NCBI RefSeq assembly: GCF_029784135.1
Contig: NC_073745.1
Location: 160,159,335 to 160,223,334 of the forward strand
Length of the DNA: 64,000 nt
Direction of reading: 5' to 3'
Source: Toxorhynchites rutilus septentrionalis
Taxonomy: Eukaryota > Arthropoda > Insecta > Diptera > Culicidae
Shown: positions 20,056-32,060 of the stretch, piece by piece
Numbering within the stretch: position 1 is the first letter of the stretch
Layout of the letters: the number at the start of each line of letters is the position of its first letter
The notes under the pieces: generated by a model
The model's input: only the letters and a program-made list of their open reading frames with translations
What the model was told of the DNA's origin: nothing
The model's database searches: none
Position numbers and translations under genes: made by a program

Positions 20056-23000
20056 GTGAAAGATGGTGGAGTGACTTACTCCAGCGGTATGAGTAAATGC
20101 CGAGTATGTGGAATAATTCAATGTTGAATCCGAGGAGTTATAATGCTAAGAATCAATATTAGTTCATTTTACTACTGACCTGATTGTTTAATTATCTACT
20201 TGAAGATTCAAATGCAGAAATTTAGGTAATTTTAACATTAAAAAACACAATTGCTTCTCTTTGTTCATCGTGTACAGAAAATAGTAATTATATGAGCAGC
20301 TTTTCAACGGTTTCTTATATTCATCTATTAGGAAACACTAAGTAATAAGACACTATCGTGACAGACATGTTTGGACTCTACAAATGTGATTCAAATGTAG
20401 ATTTTGCTTATAGCACATAATACTGACAACCGGTGATTTTTGAACGATGTATGAAAGCTTTACTACGTCTGTTATGCTGACAAACAGTGATTTTTCGGAA
20501 ACGTTTTTTCAAAATTGCTCAAATGTTTTCGAACAAAAAATGTTTGTTTGCATGTTGAGCAAACATTGCGTAGAATGCAAAACGGCGAAAAAGTCGATTT
20601 TGTTCATTTTGTCGTTCACATCTCCTATACAAACATGGGCTGGTGTAATATTGTATCAAACGAATACACTGTTGTCGAAATTTTATTCTCGTTTGCTTCA
20701 AAAAGGCCAATACGCACCTTTGACGCGTCCTATTTGCTTTATTTTCTTTTTTTTCAATTAATAAAATAAAATAAAATAACAACTGATACTCAATGACAAT
20801 GAAAGATCGACTAAGACACACATTTCGATTTAGCACGAACATGTATCATCTTCATGTCATACTGTGGTAATCATTTTCGCTTTTGCGGAATCTGGAATGT
20901 TGTCAACCGAGCAGTAAGAGAAGATTGTATTTTTTTTGTTCAATGTTGAGATTTGTTGCTTCGAAATTTAGACAGAAGGAATCAGATTCAATTATACGTA
21001 CAAAAGTATGAGTTTGATATGGATAAGGTTTTTTGTATGACAAAAAAAATGATTAGAATCCTTATGTGAAAGTATAGTAATACATACATCTCATATCTTC
21101 TAAAAAAATGAAAGACGGAATAAAACGGGACTGGAAATCGCACCCATTATTCCCACGACATGTGCTTTCATAACATTAGTCGCGCAGGAGTCAAGTTATC
21201 GATTCCGGTACAATGATTCTATTTCGTTCCGGCGATTTTTTCTCAATAATCTTGAAAAAAAGGCACTAGTAAACTTCGACTGAACATTTTATTACTCTGA
21301 TGCCCGTCAAGGAAATGGCATTTGGAAGCACCTACTGAATCCACCTTCCACCCTCTGGCATCTCTTATTACACACCACCTCTCTCACCCCAAACTGACCT
21401 TTTCCAGGGGGCAAATTTACACACATGCCACATGGTCAGTTCAATGTGCACTATCAACGGATTATCGTCTAATGAATTATTTATTTCTCTTATTTTGACA
21501 TAACGAACGGACGGAAGGACTCGATAGAAAATGCGGAACAATCAATAGGCCTTCGGAAAAACATTTGTATTCAGCACAATTTCTTCGCAATCGGGTGGTT
21601 GGTCCCGGTTTAAATTAATTCGGTTTCCTTGCTCAGTCACCCTTCTGAACCAGAGATTCGAGAGTCCAGTGTTCTGCCGTCGCACTTTTCGCTACATTTT
21701 GGTTTTGGGGATTGAAATGTCTTTCGCCCGGAGCGACAAGCAGTCTGCAAGCGTTGATTTGAAGTGTGTGTGTGTGACCTGAGTAGGAAAATGTTATATG
21801 CAGGATGCTCGAGTTTATCGGATTGACGACGTATTATTCGAGGGAAGCGCCGGTTCAACGCGGGATCATCGTCGCAGGAAAAAGTATAGCAGCATAAGAG
21901 CTTGCTTTAACCCTCTTGAACACTTGTCGAGGTGAATCTCGAGTGCGAGTTGTGTTTATTAGCAAAACAGTTTATGAATCCCCCAAAAAATTTTCTTTCT
22001 TTCTTCTACTTCTTTCCTGATCAGGAAAAAAGTTGTAAAAGAGGTTGTATGAAGGGGTGATCGGAATAAAAACATCTTCCCCGGCCGGGTGGGACGGAAA
22101 GAAGAAATAGCGACAGTCCCAATCCCGGCAGTTTTTCATATGCGATAAACATCTATATGTAAAATACGGAAGGCGTATGTCACACGTGCCTCCGGTTTGG
22201 TAAAGCCGCAGAGACACACATGTCTAGTGGGTGTTTTACATGCGAGGATATTGGCTTTCTGAATCCCAGACATTAATAACAGGCAGTAATAATAATGATA
22301 ATAATAATATGAGGTAGGCGACGCTTGTTGAATATCCCTAGAGAAGAATATCTTCGCATGTCCGTCCGTTTTTTTCATACCGTGTCCTTTGCATGTTCGA
22401 TTGAATAGTGATTGAGATTGAGAAAAAAGCAATAATCGTTTGAACCGGGGTCAGCAAACGGAAACGGCAATCTATATTTATCTCCCACCATCATCTTAAT
22501 CGGCGCTGGTCGATTAACTTCCTAATGAGGGTCAATTGTGGACCATTCCCTTGGTGATGCGACGGAAACGGGTGAATTGTTGAATGTGGACGAATGCAAT
22601 TGAAGGTGTAAAATGTAGTTCAATGATTATGAGCATCTAATTTGGGAGCTCATAGATCTTTTCACCCTATAGTTTAACTATTTTTATGTGGTCTTTCTTC
22701 ATGAAGGACTATGATGACGTTTCTGTTACTTATCATTTATCATCAGTGCTGCTCTATATCATCATCAAGCATGACACACGTCTCCGGCAAACGGGAGATG
22801 AGCTCGATTTAGCGTCTTTATTAGATTTTCTGTAAGACACAGTAAGAGAAGAAGTTTATACGTATAAAACGTTAGGGATATGGAATAGCGATGAACAGTT
22901 CTATTCTATGGGGTTAAGGAACTGATTGGAAAATACAAACGGAAACAAAATTTGCATTTTGATTGAATTAGCGCTTCGTTATGTAGGAGGTGGATATTAC

Positions 23001-23100
23001 TTAATATGAATTTATTGAAAGCGTCATTCAAAATAGATCGAAGACACAATAAAAAACCAGTTTTCAGTTCTTTCTAACAATGCGATCAATCTAAATTAAG
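20056..23100. other. Long stretch without recognisable genes
   Basis: A short AAAAT microsatellite lies at about 20757-20780 and an AAT-rich run at about 22287-22310. The open frames are short and antisense pairs overlap. Sequence around 21280-22560 is less AT-rich and may be unique intronic DNA. Confidence 0.4.
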
Positions 23101-23103
23101 GGG

Positions 23104-23587
23104 GTATTCTAGTTTATAAATTTGTAAAAAATCGAAATATTTTTTCTTTGTATTCCTGAAGTAATGACACCCAAAAATATGTCCTTGGAAGTATTTTTCG
23201 AAATTGCCATTATTCATCAAGTTAGAGCCATTTTAGTGATGCGGTATCTAATCTGATACGATATGTCGCATGAGCCAATATTTTTTTTTCATATTTTACT
23301 ATTTGAAAAAAGTAGGAATCGTCATAAAACACGTACTAAAACCAATTAGGTTTTGATTGGCTTATCCGAGGTTCATACCATAGCTGCATCTTTATTAATT
23401 AGGAATCTATTGGATTTTTTTTTATTTTTCGTATAACCAGAAGTTCTAGAATCGTGTACCATACTGTTTTTTTAAATTATGATTAATGTTTTGACGTAGG
23501 ATTACGTCGTCGATTTCTATAGATGGGGGCCTCCCCACGAAATTGAAATTAAAATTTAAGTGATCCATATAGATTTGCGGGTGAGAG
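23104..23587. repeat. Decayed dispersed repeat with GACGTAG palindrome
   Basis: It carries GACGTAGGATTACGTC at 23493-23508, a one-mismatch version of the palindrome seen at 11324, 52167 and 57220. It ends in a 29-bp segment (23559-23587) whose first 28 bases recur exactly at 28119-28146. The starting phrase GGGGGTATTCTAGT may be an element end, but no matching other end was found. Confidence 0.4.
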
Positions 23588-23599
23588 ATTGTTGTGTTA

Positions 23600-25500
23600 T
23601 ATGTTGCGATCTATGACATACATTATTCCATTACACGAGGGATTTATCCAGTTCTTTTGTCTAAGATACAAACAGTAGCAATAGCTAAAGAATCGAACAA
23701 TCGAATGAATAAAATAGACTTTTTTTTCTATTTTGCATTTGAACCTAAAACGAATAAAAACGAATTTTTCATATTAAATTTTCCATCTGCAGACTGAAGA
23801 CGCTCACCAGATGACGAAATCTCCGTTCTATTGATTCTTGGAAAATGATTATATTCCCGAAGTTTCGACGTGAGCCTGATTTTAAGAGAATCATGACGAT
23901 TGAAATTTAATTGTAATGCAGTTCAATCGTCCTGCGCTCAATGCGCGTCTCCAGGCGTCAGGATATCCAGGATATGATATCGAACTCGTTGTTTGGTCAT
24001 GTAGAGTTTTTGTATGTATTTTGCTATGAAAGAATGAAACTGATTGTCGATTTAGGGGTTCGGGAAGCACTCTTACGCACACCAGCTCGTGATATCATAT
24101 CAATATTTACCCTTTGCGATCGTATTAAATTTTTATATTGTCGCATACTGGTCGGAATTGATTTCCTTTGAAAAATCATGTATCATGTAAGATTGTGAAA
24201 GATAAATAAGATCTGTTTATTATTAAATTATTGTGAACCTTTAGATTTACTGAACAATGTGTCTTAATGTATTTTTATACATTGTATAATTCACCTTCGT
24301 ATATATCACACGAGAATCACCTAGAAGTCATTCCATCAATTTTCGTACAAATTGTCGTACTTCTTCCACATTTAATAAAAATTGTAATTTCTAATATAAT
24401 TTGGTTTGTTAACGTAGATGATGCCGCCTCGTTTCATCAATTTTATTACAGTTGTTGTGTTGTGTCTTCGCACGCTAATAATCTTTTGTTCATACTGTTC
24501 ATTTCGTTATCCGTTATCTATTATCCATAGATGCTCCATATTAACTCAGGAATAGGTTTGTTAGATATTAAGATTCGCTAAGAAAAAGTATAAACTGATA
24601 CATGGTTGAATAAAGTATGAGATTAGTACATTAATCCGGGGGCAAATTGATCACCGGGAGAAATTGATCAAACATGTTACTAAAAACGAACATAAATTTC
24701 CAGAGGTATTATGCACTTAAATTTTAAACTTTTTTTTATCTAAGATGTTCAATAATCATCTGAAGGTTCTTTTTGTCAATGGCTCACAACGAATTACTTA
24801 TTAAATTGTACAAAAAATAATATTTTTCTGAATAGCATTTTCGTTTCCATTTTTAACTATGGTAAAGAAACATATTTCCAACACATAAAAACAATATTTA
24901 TAGCCGCTAAACATATTAATTCACTCCTTGCCGATACTTTATGAGTTGAAATAGTAATCAAATACTTGTAATTACTATTCAAGCAAGTGGGAAAACACTA
25001 TTTTACCAAAAAGCACCACCAATTACCAGAACCAAACCCCATCATGCGAGTTTCGAACATCTTGGTTTGTCAAAACTAACTCATTGGTGACCATTTCAAG
25101 GGTTGATGATCTGCAGATCAGTTTTTAGATGGACCTATGGAATGGCATGAAGACACCCTTAGGTGGGTTAAATCAGGTTTTTGCATCCTCAAACTCTTGA
25201 ACTATGAACTATGAATTCAAATGACCGTAGGTGAAGAAATGAATGATTTTCTATACATTTTCGTGCATATCACACTAGAAAATCATGAAAAACATAGTCC
25301 TCAGGATTTTTTAAACAAATCATTCCATAGAGTTTTGTGGCCTTAGCACGAGTACTCTCTTCGACATCTCTTTTCTAGAACTGGCTTACTCAGATATGTA
25401 AAGAATGGAAGACGTAAAAAATAAGGTTTAAAACAATAATCAGTGCAGAGAATAGTAAAAATATTGCTTTACTGAAAGTTTTCTATGATATATTTCCATC
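23600..25500. other. Non-coding
   Basis: AT-rich. CCGGGGGCAAATTGATCAC and GGGAGAAATTGATCAA (24637-24670) form a short repeated phrase. No gene or complete element is seen. Confidence 0.35.
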
Positions 25501-25506
25501 ACAATA

Positions 25507-26133
25507 ACATCCTTTATTTTTTTATATTTATAAACATTATCTTTTCAATGTTATCTAATGAAAGTCTTCTATATCTTTCACTGCAAACTTGTTCTGTTTT
25601 CGGAAAAACTCGCTCACATGGTACTGAAATCGCCGGAATACATAATATTTTCAAAAAAAAGGTAGAGTCGCGGAGAGATAAATTTCCTTTCATTTCACCA
25701 AAGCAAAGGGTCGCTTATTCTCTGCAAATGTGGTTCCACTAAATATTAATCTTCAATAGGAATTGCAGCATCTTTTGGGTCATATGAGGATCGAAGATTG
25801 CCAACCAATGCATCAAACTCCTCCCATACAGATGACCGCGCTTCATTACCAACGATTTGAGGTGGTTTCGCAGGCGTGTATTCTATGGATGCCATTTTTA
25901 GCGTCCTTATCATGTGCATTGTTGTACTTTCTGTTATCCCCAGAACCTTGCTGCTTGAAGCGAGCATCTAGCTGTATTGATTGGGCTACTAATTTTTCTG
26001 ACCCAAGATTTGTAAATCACTTTACCAGCAATCAATTCATTACAAAGTTTTTTATAATCACTAGAACTGATTTCGACACAGTTTTCTTCCCGTTTTATGT
26101 CCCAAACATTTTTAAAATGTTTCAAATGTAATG
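25507..26133 (-). pseudogene. Degenerate hAT transposase, C-terminal part
   Basis: Read on the minus strand, the segment shows LDARFKQQG (hAT LDPRFK motif) near 25965, SSVWEEFDALVGNLRSSY near 25840, and then near 25640-25507 CIPAISVPCERVF, TEQVCSERYRRLSLDNIE and a stop. The last block is the hAT dimerisation domain (ISVPCERVFS...RLSLDN...). Stops and frame changes lie between the pieces. The expected 5' part would lie toward 27042, where a hAT-like terminus is found. Confidence 0.75.
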
Positions 26134-26665
26134 TTTTCATGATGACCTGTATTGTATTAGTCAAATTATTTCATTCGATACCCATATGCGGGAGTTGCAT
26201 GAGAAAAAATGTAATTGGCCATTTTGGAGTTGGATTTATCATAAATAACTGTGTTCTACTAGTCAAGTTCTTTCATTAGATATCCATATTGATGGGGTTT
26301 TGGAAAAAATACATGTTTCGCCATTGTGGGGTGGCGATTTTGGATTTGCATTTGTCATAGATAACTGTGTTCTACTAATCAAACCCTTTAATTTGATACC
26401 CATATTGATGGGATTTGACGAAATTTGTTGTCTGCCATTTTGTAACGGCCGCCATCTTGGATTTCCATTTTACACAAATAACTGTGTCCTACTAGTCAAG
26501 TCCTTTCATTAGATACACATAAAGATGGGGTTTTGGAAAAAATACATATTTCGTCATTTTGGGGTGGCGGCCATTTTGGATTTGCATTTTTCATAGATAA
26601 CTGTGTTTTACTACTCAAGCCCTTTTCATTTGATACTCATATTTATGGGGTTTCGAGAAAATATG
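26134..26665. repeat. Minisatellite, about 117-bp unit, 4-5 copies
   Basis: ATAACTGTG starts recur at 26245, 26361, 26478 and 26597 (spacing 116, 117, 119), with a more diverged unit before. Each unit holds CTACTAGTCAAG-, CCATATTGATGGGGTTT- and CCATTTTGG-like phrases. It lies between the hAT coding remnant and the hAT-like terminus, so it probably expanded inside that element. Confidence 0.85.
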
Positions 26666-26739
26666 TAATCCGTCAAAATTTACAAACATGAAAACAGCTA
26701 AATATAACCGCTTGAAAATCAGCCTGGGAAACATATTTC

Positions 26740-27042
26740 TTCAGCACTGCTGCAGGCCACGGTTCGTCGGTACGAGCGTACGATCCACGGTTCTTTACCA
26801 ATAAGCCGGCTCTTAAACGCAACACGGTTCTTATATGAACCGTGGTTCTCAAATGTACGGCTCTTAAATGAACCGCGATTCGAAAAAGAGCCACGGCTCA
26901 TAAAAGCACCGTGGGTCTTTTTTGAACCGTGATTTCAAGAGCCGTTCATTTGAGAGCCGCGGCTCATTTTTAAAGAACCGTGGATCGTACGCTCTTTCTG
27001 ACCGGCTCAAATAAGCAGCTCGTGAACGCTCGCCCATCTCTA
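26740..27042. mobile_element. hAT-like terminus with palindromic subterminal repeats
   Basis: GAGCGTACGATCCACGGTTC (26776-26795) is mirrored by GAACCGTGGATCGTACGCTC (26969-26988). Between them ACGGCTC, GAACCGTGG and GAGCCG motifs alternate on both strands. The block ends in CGCCCATCTCTA (27031-27042), which read inward is TAGAGATGGGCG, a form common at hAT ends. Clustered subterminal repeats are typical of hAT transposase binding regions. Confidence 0.6.
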
Positions 27043-28194
27043 TTCTGTTGTTCTTAGGTAGTTATAATTGTTATAGGTTTAATGTTTAGTTATATAGTTT
27101 TATTATTTTAAAATTATTCTCGGTCATAAAGGCAAACATGTTAAGCCTGTTGATGTTTGTAAAATAAAATTTAAAAAAATGTTCACAAGTAGGTAATTTC
27201 CATTTTTTACTATATCCCCAAGCCAAAGTTTCGTCCGCTGCACTATTCTGTGTAATAAAGTTTCACGTTTCACGTTTCACGCAAATGAAGTTTTTTGGAA
27301 TAAAATTTGTCTTTTCCATTGTAATAAAATTACTGATTAGGTACGGTACACCTCAAATGATTGGTCATCCGGTAGCCCGACCTGAATCCAATGGATTAAT
27401 CACTTTGGACCAAGCTGGAATAGTGTATCTGTACACGTACTCATCCAAAATTGTAATCATTAAGGAATTCCACCGAGGAGGCAACCCGCAAGTTTCCACT
27501 CGCAACAATCCGTGCAACGATTGACGATTGGCCCAAGTTTACGACTCTGCGTGAAGAAGGAGAGGACCTTTTCGAATAATTTTGTAATAAATGGCAATTT
27601 TAGATGCTTTACGTATATCCATAAGCAAACAGTTCGAAATGCTTGAAAGACAGCTGTAGAAAATCTGGTCAAGCTTTCGTCTGTTTTTTGCTACTCACAC
27701 GAGTTTCTGGGATGTGAATATAGTCCGAATGTCGAAAAGTTGTCCGGGTTGTGTTCCTCAGCATGAAGCACTCCATATCAAAGGGGATTCGTGTGATGTA
27801 GCGTTTAATAAATTTCACGTGTTTATGTAAATAAACAATGTTTGCCAAAATGCATTTTTTTGTAGGAAATTCGCGAATACTTTTCATACATCATTACCCC
27901 ACAGCCGGTTTTCCTAATTTTCTGTATTTACATATGTTACTAGTGGGTCACAAAAGTTGTCAAACTAGCTTTTGTATGCTCTTGCTTGATTTCCGTCGCA
28001 TACTTTAAAAAAAAAATCATCTGGCATACACTTTGAAAAATTCCAATACGAAAACATCCACTTATTATGGAAATACAAGAAGTACAGAGGAAAGCCTCGT
28101 AGTCACGTGGACAACGGCAGTGATCCATATAGATTTGCGGGTGAGACTGTTACAAAAGGAGAGAAAAAATCGAAAGTTATAATTTTATCAATTA
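27043..28194. other. Non-coding
   Basis: Contains a perfect GTTTCAC triplication at 27260-27280. No gene is seen. The 28-bp segment 28119-28146 repeats 23559-23586 exactly. Confidence 0.4.
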
Positions 28195-28466
28195 CTAGCT
28201 GACCCGGCAAACTTCGTCCCGCCCAAAATTTATTTTTTGTTCTTGTTTTGAGCGCACGTTCATGGGTCCAATCGCAGAACTGTTCTTTGATTGATTTTCT
28301 AATCTACCCTTTAAAATTATTTTTTACTATGAAATTTCAGTACTTCTACCAAAACTTGACATTATAATATCAGATTATTTCCAGACGCAATTCTCGTGCA
28401 AGATTTTTCATCCACTTTCAAATAACATATAACATAATTTTGGGCGGGACAAAGTTTGCCGGGTCA
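28195..28466. mobile_element. Helitron-like repeat copy with inverted ends
   Basis: It starts CTAGCTGACCCGGCAAAC, like the copy at 54439, and the first 240 bp match that copy. It ends with an inverted version of its own start (28437-28466, GGGCGGGACAAAGTTTGCCG and on to GGGTCA), so the copy carries about 30-bp inverted ends. No coding sequence. Confidence 0.55.
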
Positions 28467-28469
28467 TAA

Positions 28470-29393
28470 TTTCTACCTATGCGTCTGGCGTCACCGCATC
28501 AGTACATTTCATTAATGATTGTGGAGAGTTGAAAAACTCGACCAAATACAATTTTTTAAAATTTTTAACGCACTGATAGATATTTTTCATTATCTTCTCC
28601 TACACTTTAAGCATATTCGCTGAACTAAATGTTAGTTTTTTTCATATTTATTCTTTCTATTTTGGCCCACTACTTTGTTTTTTCTTTTTTTTTTGTTTTT
28701 TTCTGGCATGGTACGTTTCATATAGCACATGGACACTGACAGATTCTAGATAATTTGATTTCTTTATAAGTACATTGTGTCCAGTGTTTGGATTTCGATC
28801 AAAATCGAATGAAACACAATGTGTCATGCAAGTAACCCCTCACGAACATATAACCAAATATGAGAGAATCATTCAGATACTTGTATGAATGACAGTAATC
28901 ACTTGTGTAACATTACATGATTAAACCAAGAAAGGAACGAAGACTGTTGTTTGCATATTCGAGCTGTATCAAACATCGCAAACCATTTTCGAAGCCTGCA
29001 TACGAGTTCGAACCGCATATATCGTCCCGCTCTACTATAGCGAAACCCACTGCACAGGCAAGTGCAAAGCAATAAATGATACAAGAAAAATTACGTCATC
29101 AGTCGGTCACCATTTGCGGAGAGCAACGAATGGGAAAAGAGAGCGGTGTTGCCAGTAAAACTTTGCGGTCTATATAAATATACACATTTCAAGGGACAGC
29201 GGCGTTGAAAATGGAAAATATGATCTGTCTACCCTTCCCTTAGCCTCTATCGAGCTAAATAATCATATAATTTACACTCTCTGAGACTTAAAAATCAGGA
29301 TCTGCTATATTAGCTGAATATGAATCATTCGCTTTGCGTAGTCCGTACGATCCTGCTGTTTCATGATGCATGGAGAGGTCGATATGCATATGT
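28470..29393. other. Non-coding
   Basis: AT-rich, with a T-run region near 28676-28703. No gene or bounded repeat is seen. Confidence 0.4.
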
Positions 29394-29395
29394 TA

Positions 29396-29719
29396 AGATG
29401 CGTCCACATTACGTCAATCGCCGGTAAAGCCGACTAAATGTGGACGTACCGCCCGGGCTTGCCGACGTGCCGAAAACCGACTCGAATCAAACCGAACCCA
29501 ACCCGAAACAAGTGGGTCCGGTTCGAGAAAGTCGAACCAAAACAAAACGAAGTAAATTAGCGTTGACGACATTGTGCTTCTTGTGTTCGTGACGGCTTCG
29601 TGCATCCGATGGGACTTCGGCTTCGTGAACTCGATGGGGCGTCCACATTACATAACGAACCGAATATGCCGCCTGGTACAGGCCGATCGGCATCATTGCG
29701 CACAATGTGGACGCGCCTT
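29396..29719. mobile_element. MITE with TCCACATT inverted ends
   Basis: The left end AGATGCGTCCACATTACG and the right end CACAATGTGGACGCGCCTT are inverted copies, and TA flanks both. An internal pair (AAATGTGGACG near 29436 and GGCGTCCACATTACAT near 29637) has the same motif, so the element looks like two arms each with its own inverted repeats. It is GC-richer than its surroundings, and the open frames within it are incidental. Confidence 0.6.
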
Positions 29720-29724
29720 TAGAG

Positions 29725-30084
29725 GCAAAGAAGAAAATAAACATTCTGCACCGAAAGCGTATATGATGGTTCTGCTTGCGTGTCGGTGTATCATGAAGTG
29801 CGAACCGATGCAGAGTTGTCTCGTTCTCTTTTGTGTCGTGATTTGCAGCACCTAATAACGAAAGAATGCCGCTGGGGGAAATGATTTGTGTATGATCATA
29901 TTTGAACGAACGAAAGCGACTTTTCCAGTGAATGGATCATTTGGCAAACACTGATTGTGTCAGCCAGACCATTGTCGGTCGAATCGTGTCCACACTCACC
30001 TGCGGGAGCTGTTGGGGGAGGACCGATAAGCAACAGTCGGTCACGTGCTTCACGGCAGGAAGCTCCCTAATTCCTCATTACTGT
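29725..30084. other. Non-coding
   Basis: No gene or bounded element is recognised. Confidence 0.4.
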
Positions 30085-30640
30085 TCCTAAAACCTCCATA
30101 TGCCTAATTTGGTTCCTTTTGCTTGATTAGTTAGTTAGAAATTTGTGTTTTATTTCTATGGCAGCCCCCCCCCCCTCAGAAAGGTGGGTGGAGCGTCTAA
30201 CCACCGTAAAAACATTTATTGCACCCTAAAACCTCCACATGCCAAATTTGGTTTCATTTGCTTGATTAATTTCTGAGTAATGCAGAAATTTGTGTTTCAT
30301 TTGTATGGCAGCCCCCCCTTAGAGAGGGGGGTGGAGAGTCTTACCACCATAGAAACATGTATTGCACCCTAAAACTCTCACATGCCAAATTTGGTTTCAT
30401 TTACTTGAGTAATTCTCTAGTAATGCAGAAATTTTTGTTTCATTTGTTTGGCAGCCCTCCCCCCCCCTCTTAGAAACGGTGGTGGAGAGTCTAACCACCA
30501 TAGAATCATTTATTACACCCTAAAATCTCCATATGCCAAATTTCGTTTCGTTTGCTTGATTAATTCTCGAGTATAGTAAAAATTTGTGTTTAATTTGTGT
30601 GGCAGCCCCCTGTTAGAGAGGGGGGAGGGGTCTCAAACTA
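30085..30640. repeat. Minisatellite within the Helitron-like repeat, about 140-150-bp unit
   Basis: ACCTCCATATGCC-like phrases occur at about 30092, 30231, 30374 and 30525. Each is followed by AATTTGG, GCTTGATTA, AGAAATTTGTG and a C-rich run preceding AGAGGGGGG. Unit length grows from 139 to 151 bp, mainly through the C and G runs. A second array of the same unit is at 55129-55483. Confidence 0.85.
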
Positions 30641-30727
30641 TCACGCAAACCTTCCCCGGCCCCAAAAACCCCTACATACCAATTTTCATGTTGATCGGTT
30701 CAGTAGTTTCCGAGTCCATAAGAATCA

Positions 30728-30748
30728 GACAGACAGACAGACAGACAG
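30728..30748. repeat. CAGA microsatellite
   Basis: About five CAGA units near the end of the Helitron-like repeat, followed by AATCCATTTTTATATATA. Confidence 0.8.
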
Positions 30749-30786
30749 AAATCCATTTTTATATATACAGGTCGGACTCGATTATA

Positions 30787-32060
30787 TTAGGCTGTCAAAA
30801 AAGTCCTGCGGTATTTTTTTTTAATTTTCATTTTTTCATAAAATTAGTTACAATCATCTGTTTTAAGTCAAATATGCGCCGTTTTGTTCGATGACTTGTT
30901 CCCAACGAGATGCCAACTTCATAATACCCCTGTTATAGAAGCTCGCTTCCTTATTGGCAAAAAACTCAGATAGCCAATTTTCACAGGCCTCTTTTGTGGC
31001 TAACTTCTGACTACCTAGCTCGTTCGCCATGGACAAAAACAGGTGGTAGTCACTTGGTGCAAGGTCCGGACTATACGGCGGATGCAAAAGAACCTCCCAT
31101 CCGAGCTCCCGGAGCTTCTGGCGCGTCACCAAAGAAGTGTGTGGCCTGGCGTTGTCCTGATGGAAGACAATGCGGCCTCTGTTTATCAAAGATGGCCTCT
31201 TCTTCATGAGTGCTACATTCAAGCGGTCCAGTTGTTGGTAGTACAGGTCCGAATTGAGCGTTTGGCCATAGGGAAGCAGCTCATAATAGATTATTCCTTG
31301 ACAATCCCACCAAACACACAGCAGAACCTTCCTGGCCGTTAATGAGGGCTCGGCCACCGTCTGAGCCGCTTCAGCGGACTTCGACCACGACCGTTTGCGC
31401 TTCACGTTGTCGTAAGTGACCCACTTTTCATCGCCAGTCACCATCCGCTTCATCCGCCAGTCACCATCCGCGATTTTGTTGCGATTCAGCAGCGATTCAC
31501 ATGCGTCGATTCGGTCAAAGATGTTTTTTTGCGTCAACGTGTGTGGCACCCATACATCGAGCTTCTTTGTGAATCCAAGCTTCTTCAAATGGTTAATAAC
31601 GGTTTGATGACTTATCCCCAGCTCTTGGCCGATGCTACGGCTGCTACTATGCCGGTCTTTCTCGGCTAATTCAGCGATTTTTTCGCAATTTTCGACGATA
31701 GGCCTTCCGGAGCGTGGCGCATCTTCGACGACCTCCACACCAGAACGAAAACGTTGAAACCATCGTTGTGCGATGGAAATGGAAACTGTATCGGGTCCAT
31801 AAACTGCACAAATTTTATTGGCAACTTGAGATGCATTTTTGCCTTTGTCATAGTAGTACTGTAAAATATGTTTTCTCTTTATTTTGCTCCATATTTGCGA
31901 CACTATAACTCACGAACGACTTAACCAAACAAAACACTGTCAAGGACTATATTATACCTTTCCAACAAGCTATAGTATCTCGATACAATGAATACAACTA
32001 GAACTACGCGCTTACAACGACACCTCGCGGAAATACCGCAGGACTTTTTTGACAGCCTAA
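30787..32060 (-). mobile_element. mariner (DD34D) element, copy 2
   Basis: The same terminal repeats as copy 1 (TTAGGCTGTCAAAAAAGTCC and its inverse), with TA at 30785-30786 and 32061-32062. Length 1274 bp. It is inserted in the left arm of a pogo-type MITE. Confidence 0.95.
30863..31903 (-). pseudogene. mariner transposase, nearly intact, start region shifted
   Basis: An open frame of 346 codons covers the HTH (ILQYYYDKGKNASQVANKIC), the linker WVPHTLTQKN, and the catalytic motifs GDEKWVTYD, HQDNARPHTS and YSPDLAPSDYHLF, with exactly 34 residues between the last two aspartates. However, the frame only opens at a GTG (31901-31903). The normal ATG (31890-31892) is out of frame because about 5 bp present in copy 1 (TCCGA) are missing near 31870. 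A 17-bp direct repeat (31432-31448 and 31455-31471) changes the residues before the first catalytic aspartate from IDPFLKRM to IADGDWRMKRM. It may therefore be non-functional despite its length. The product would act on mariner ends in the nucleus. Confidence 0.85.

Noticed and set aside
26134..26665. CRISPR-like array
   Set aside because: The repeats are contiguous ~117-bp units without distinct spacers in a eukaryotic hAT relic, so this is a minisatellite.
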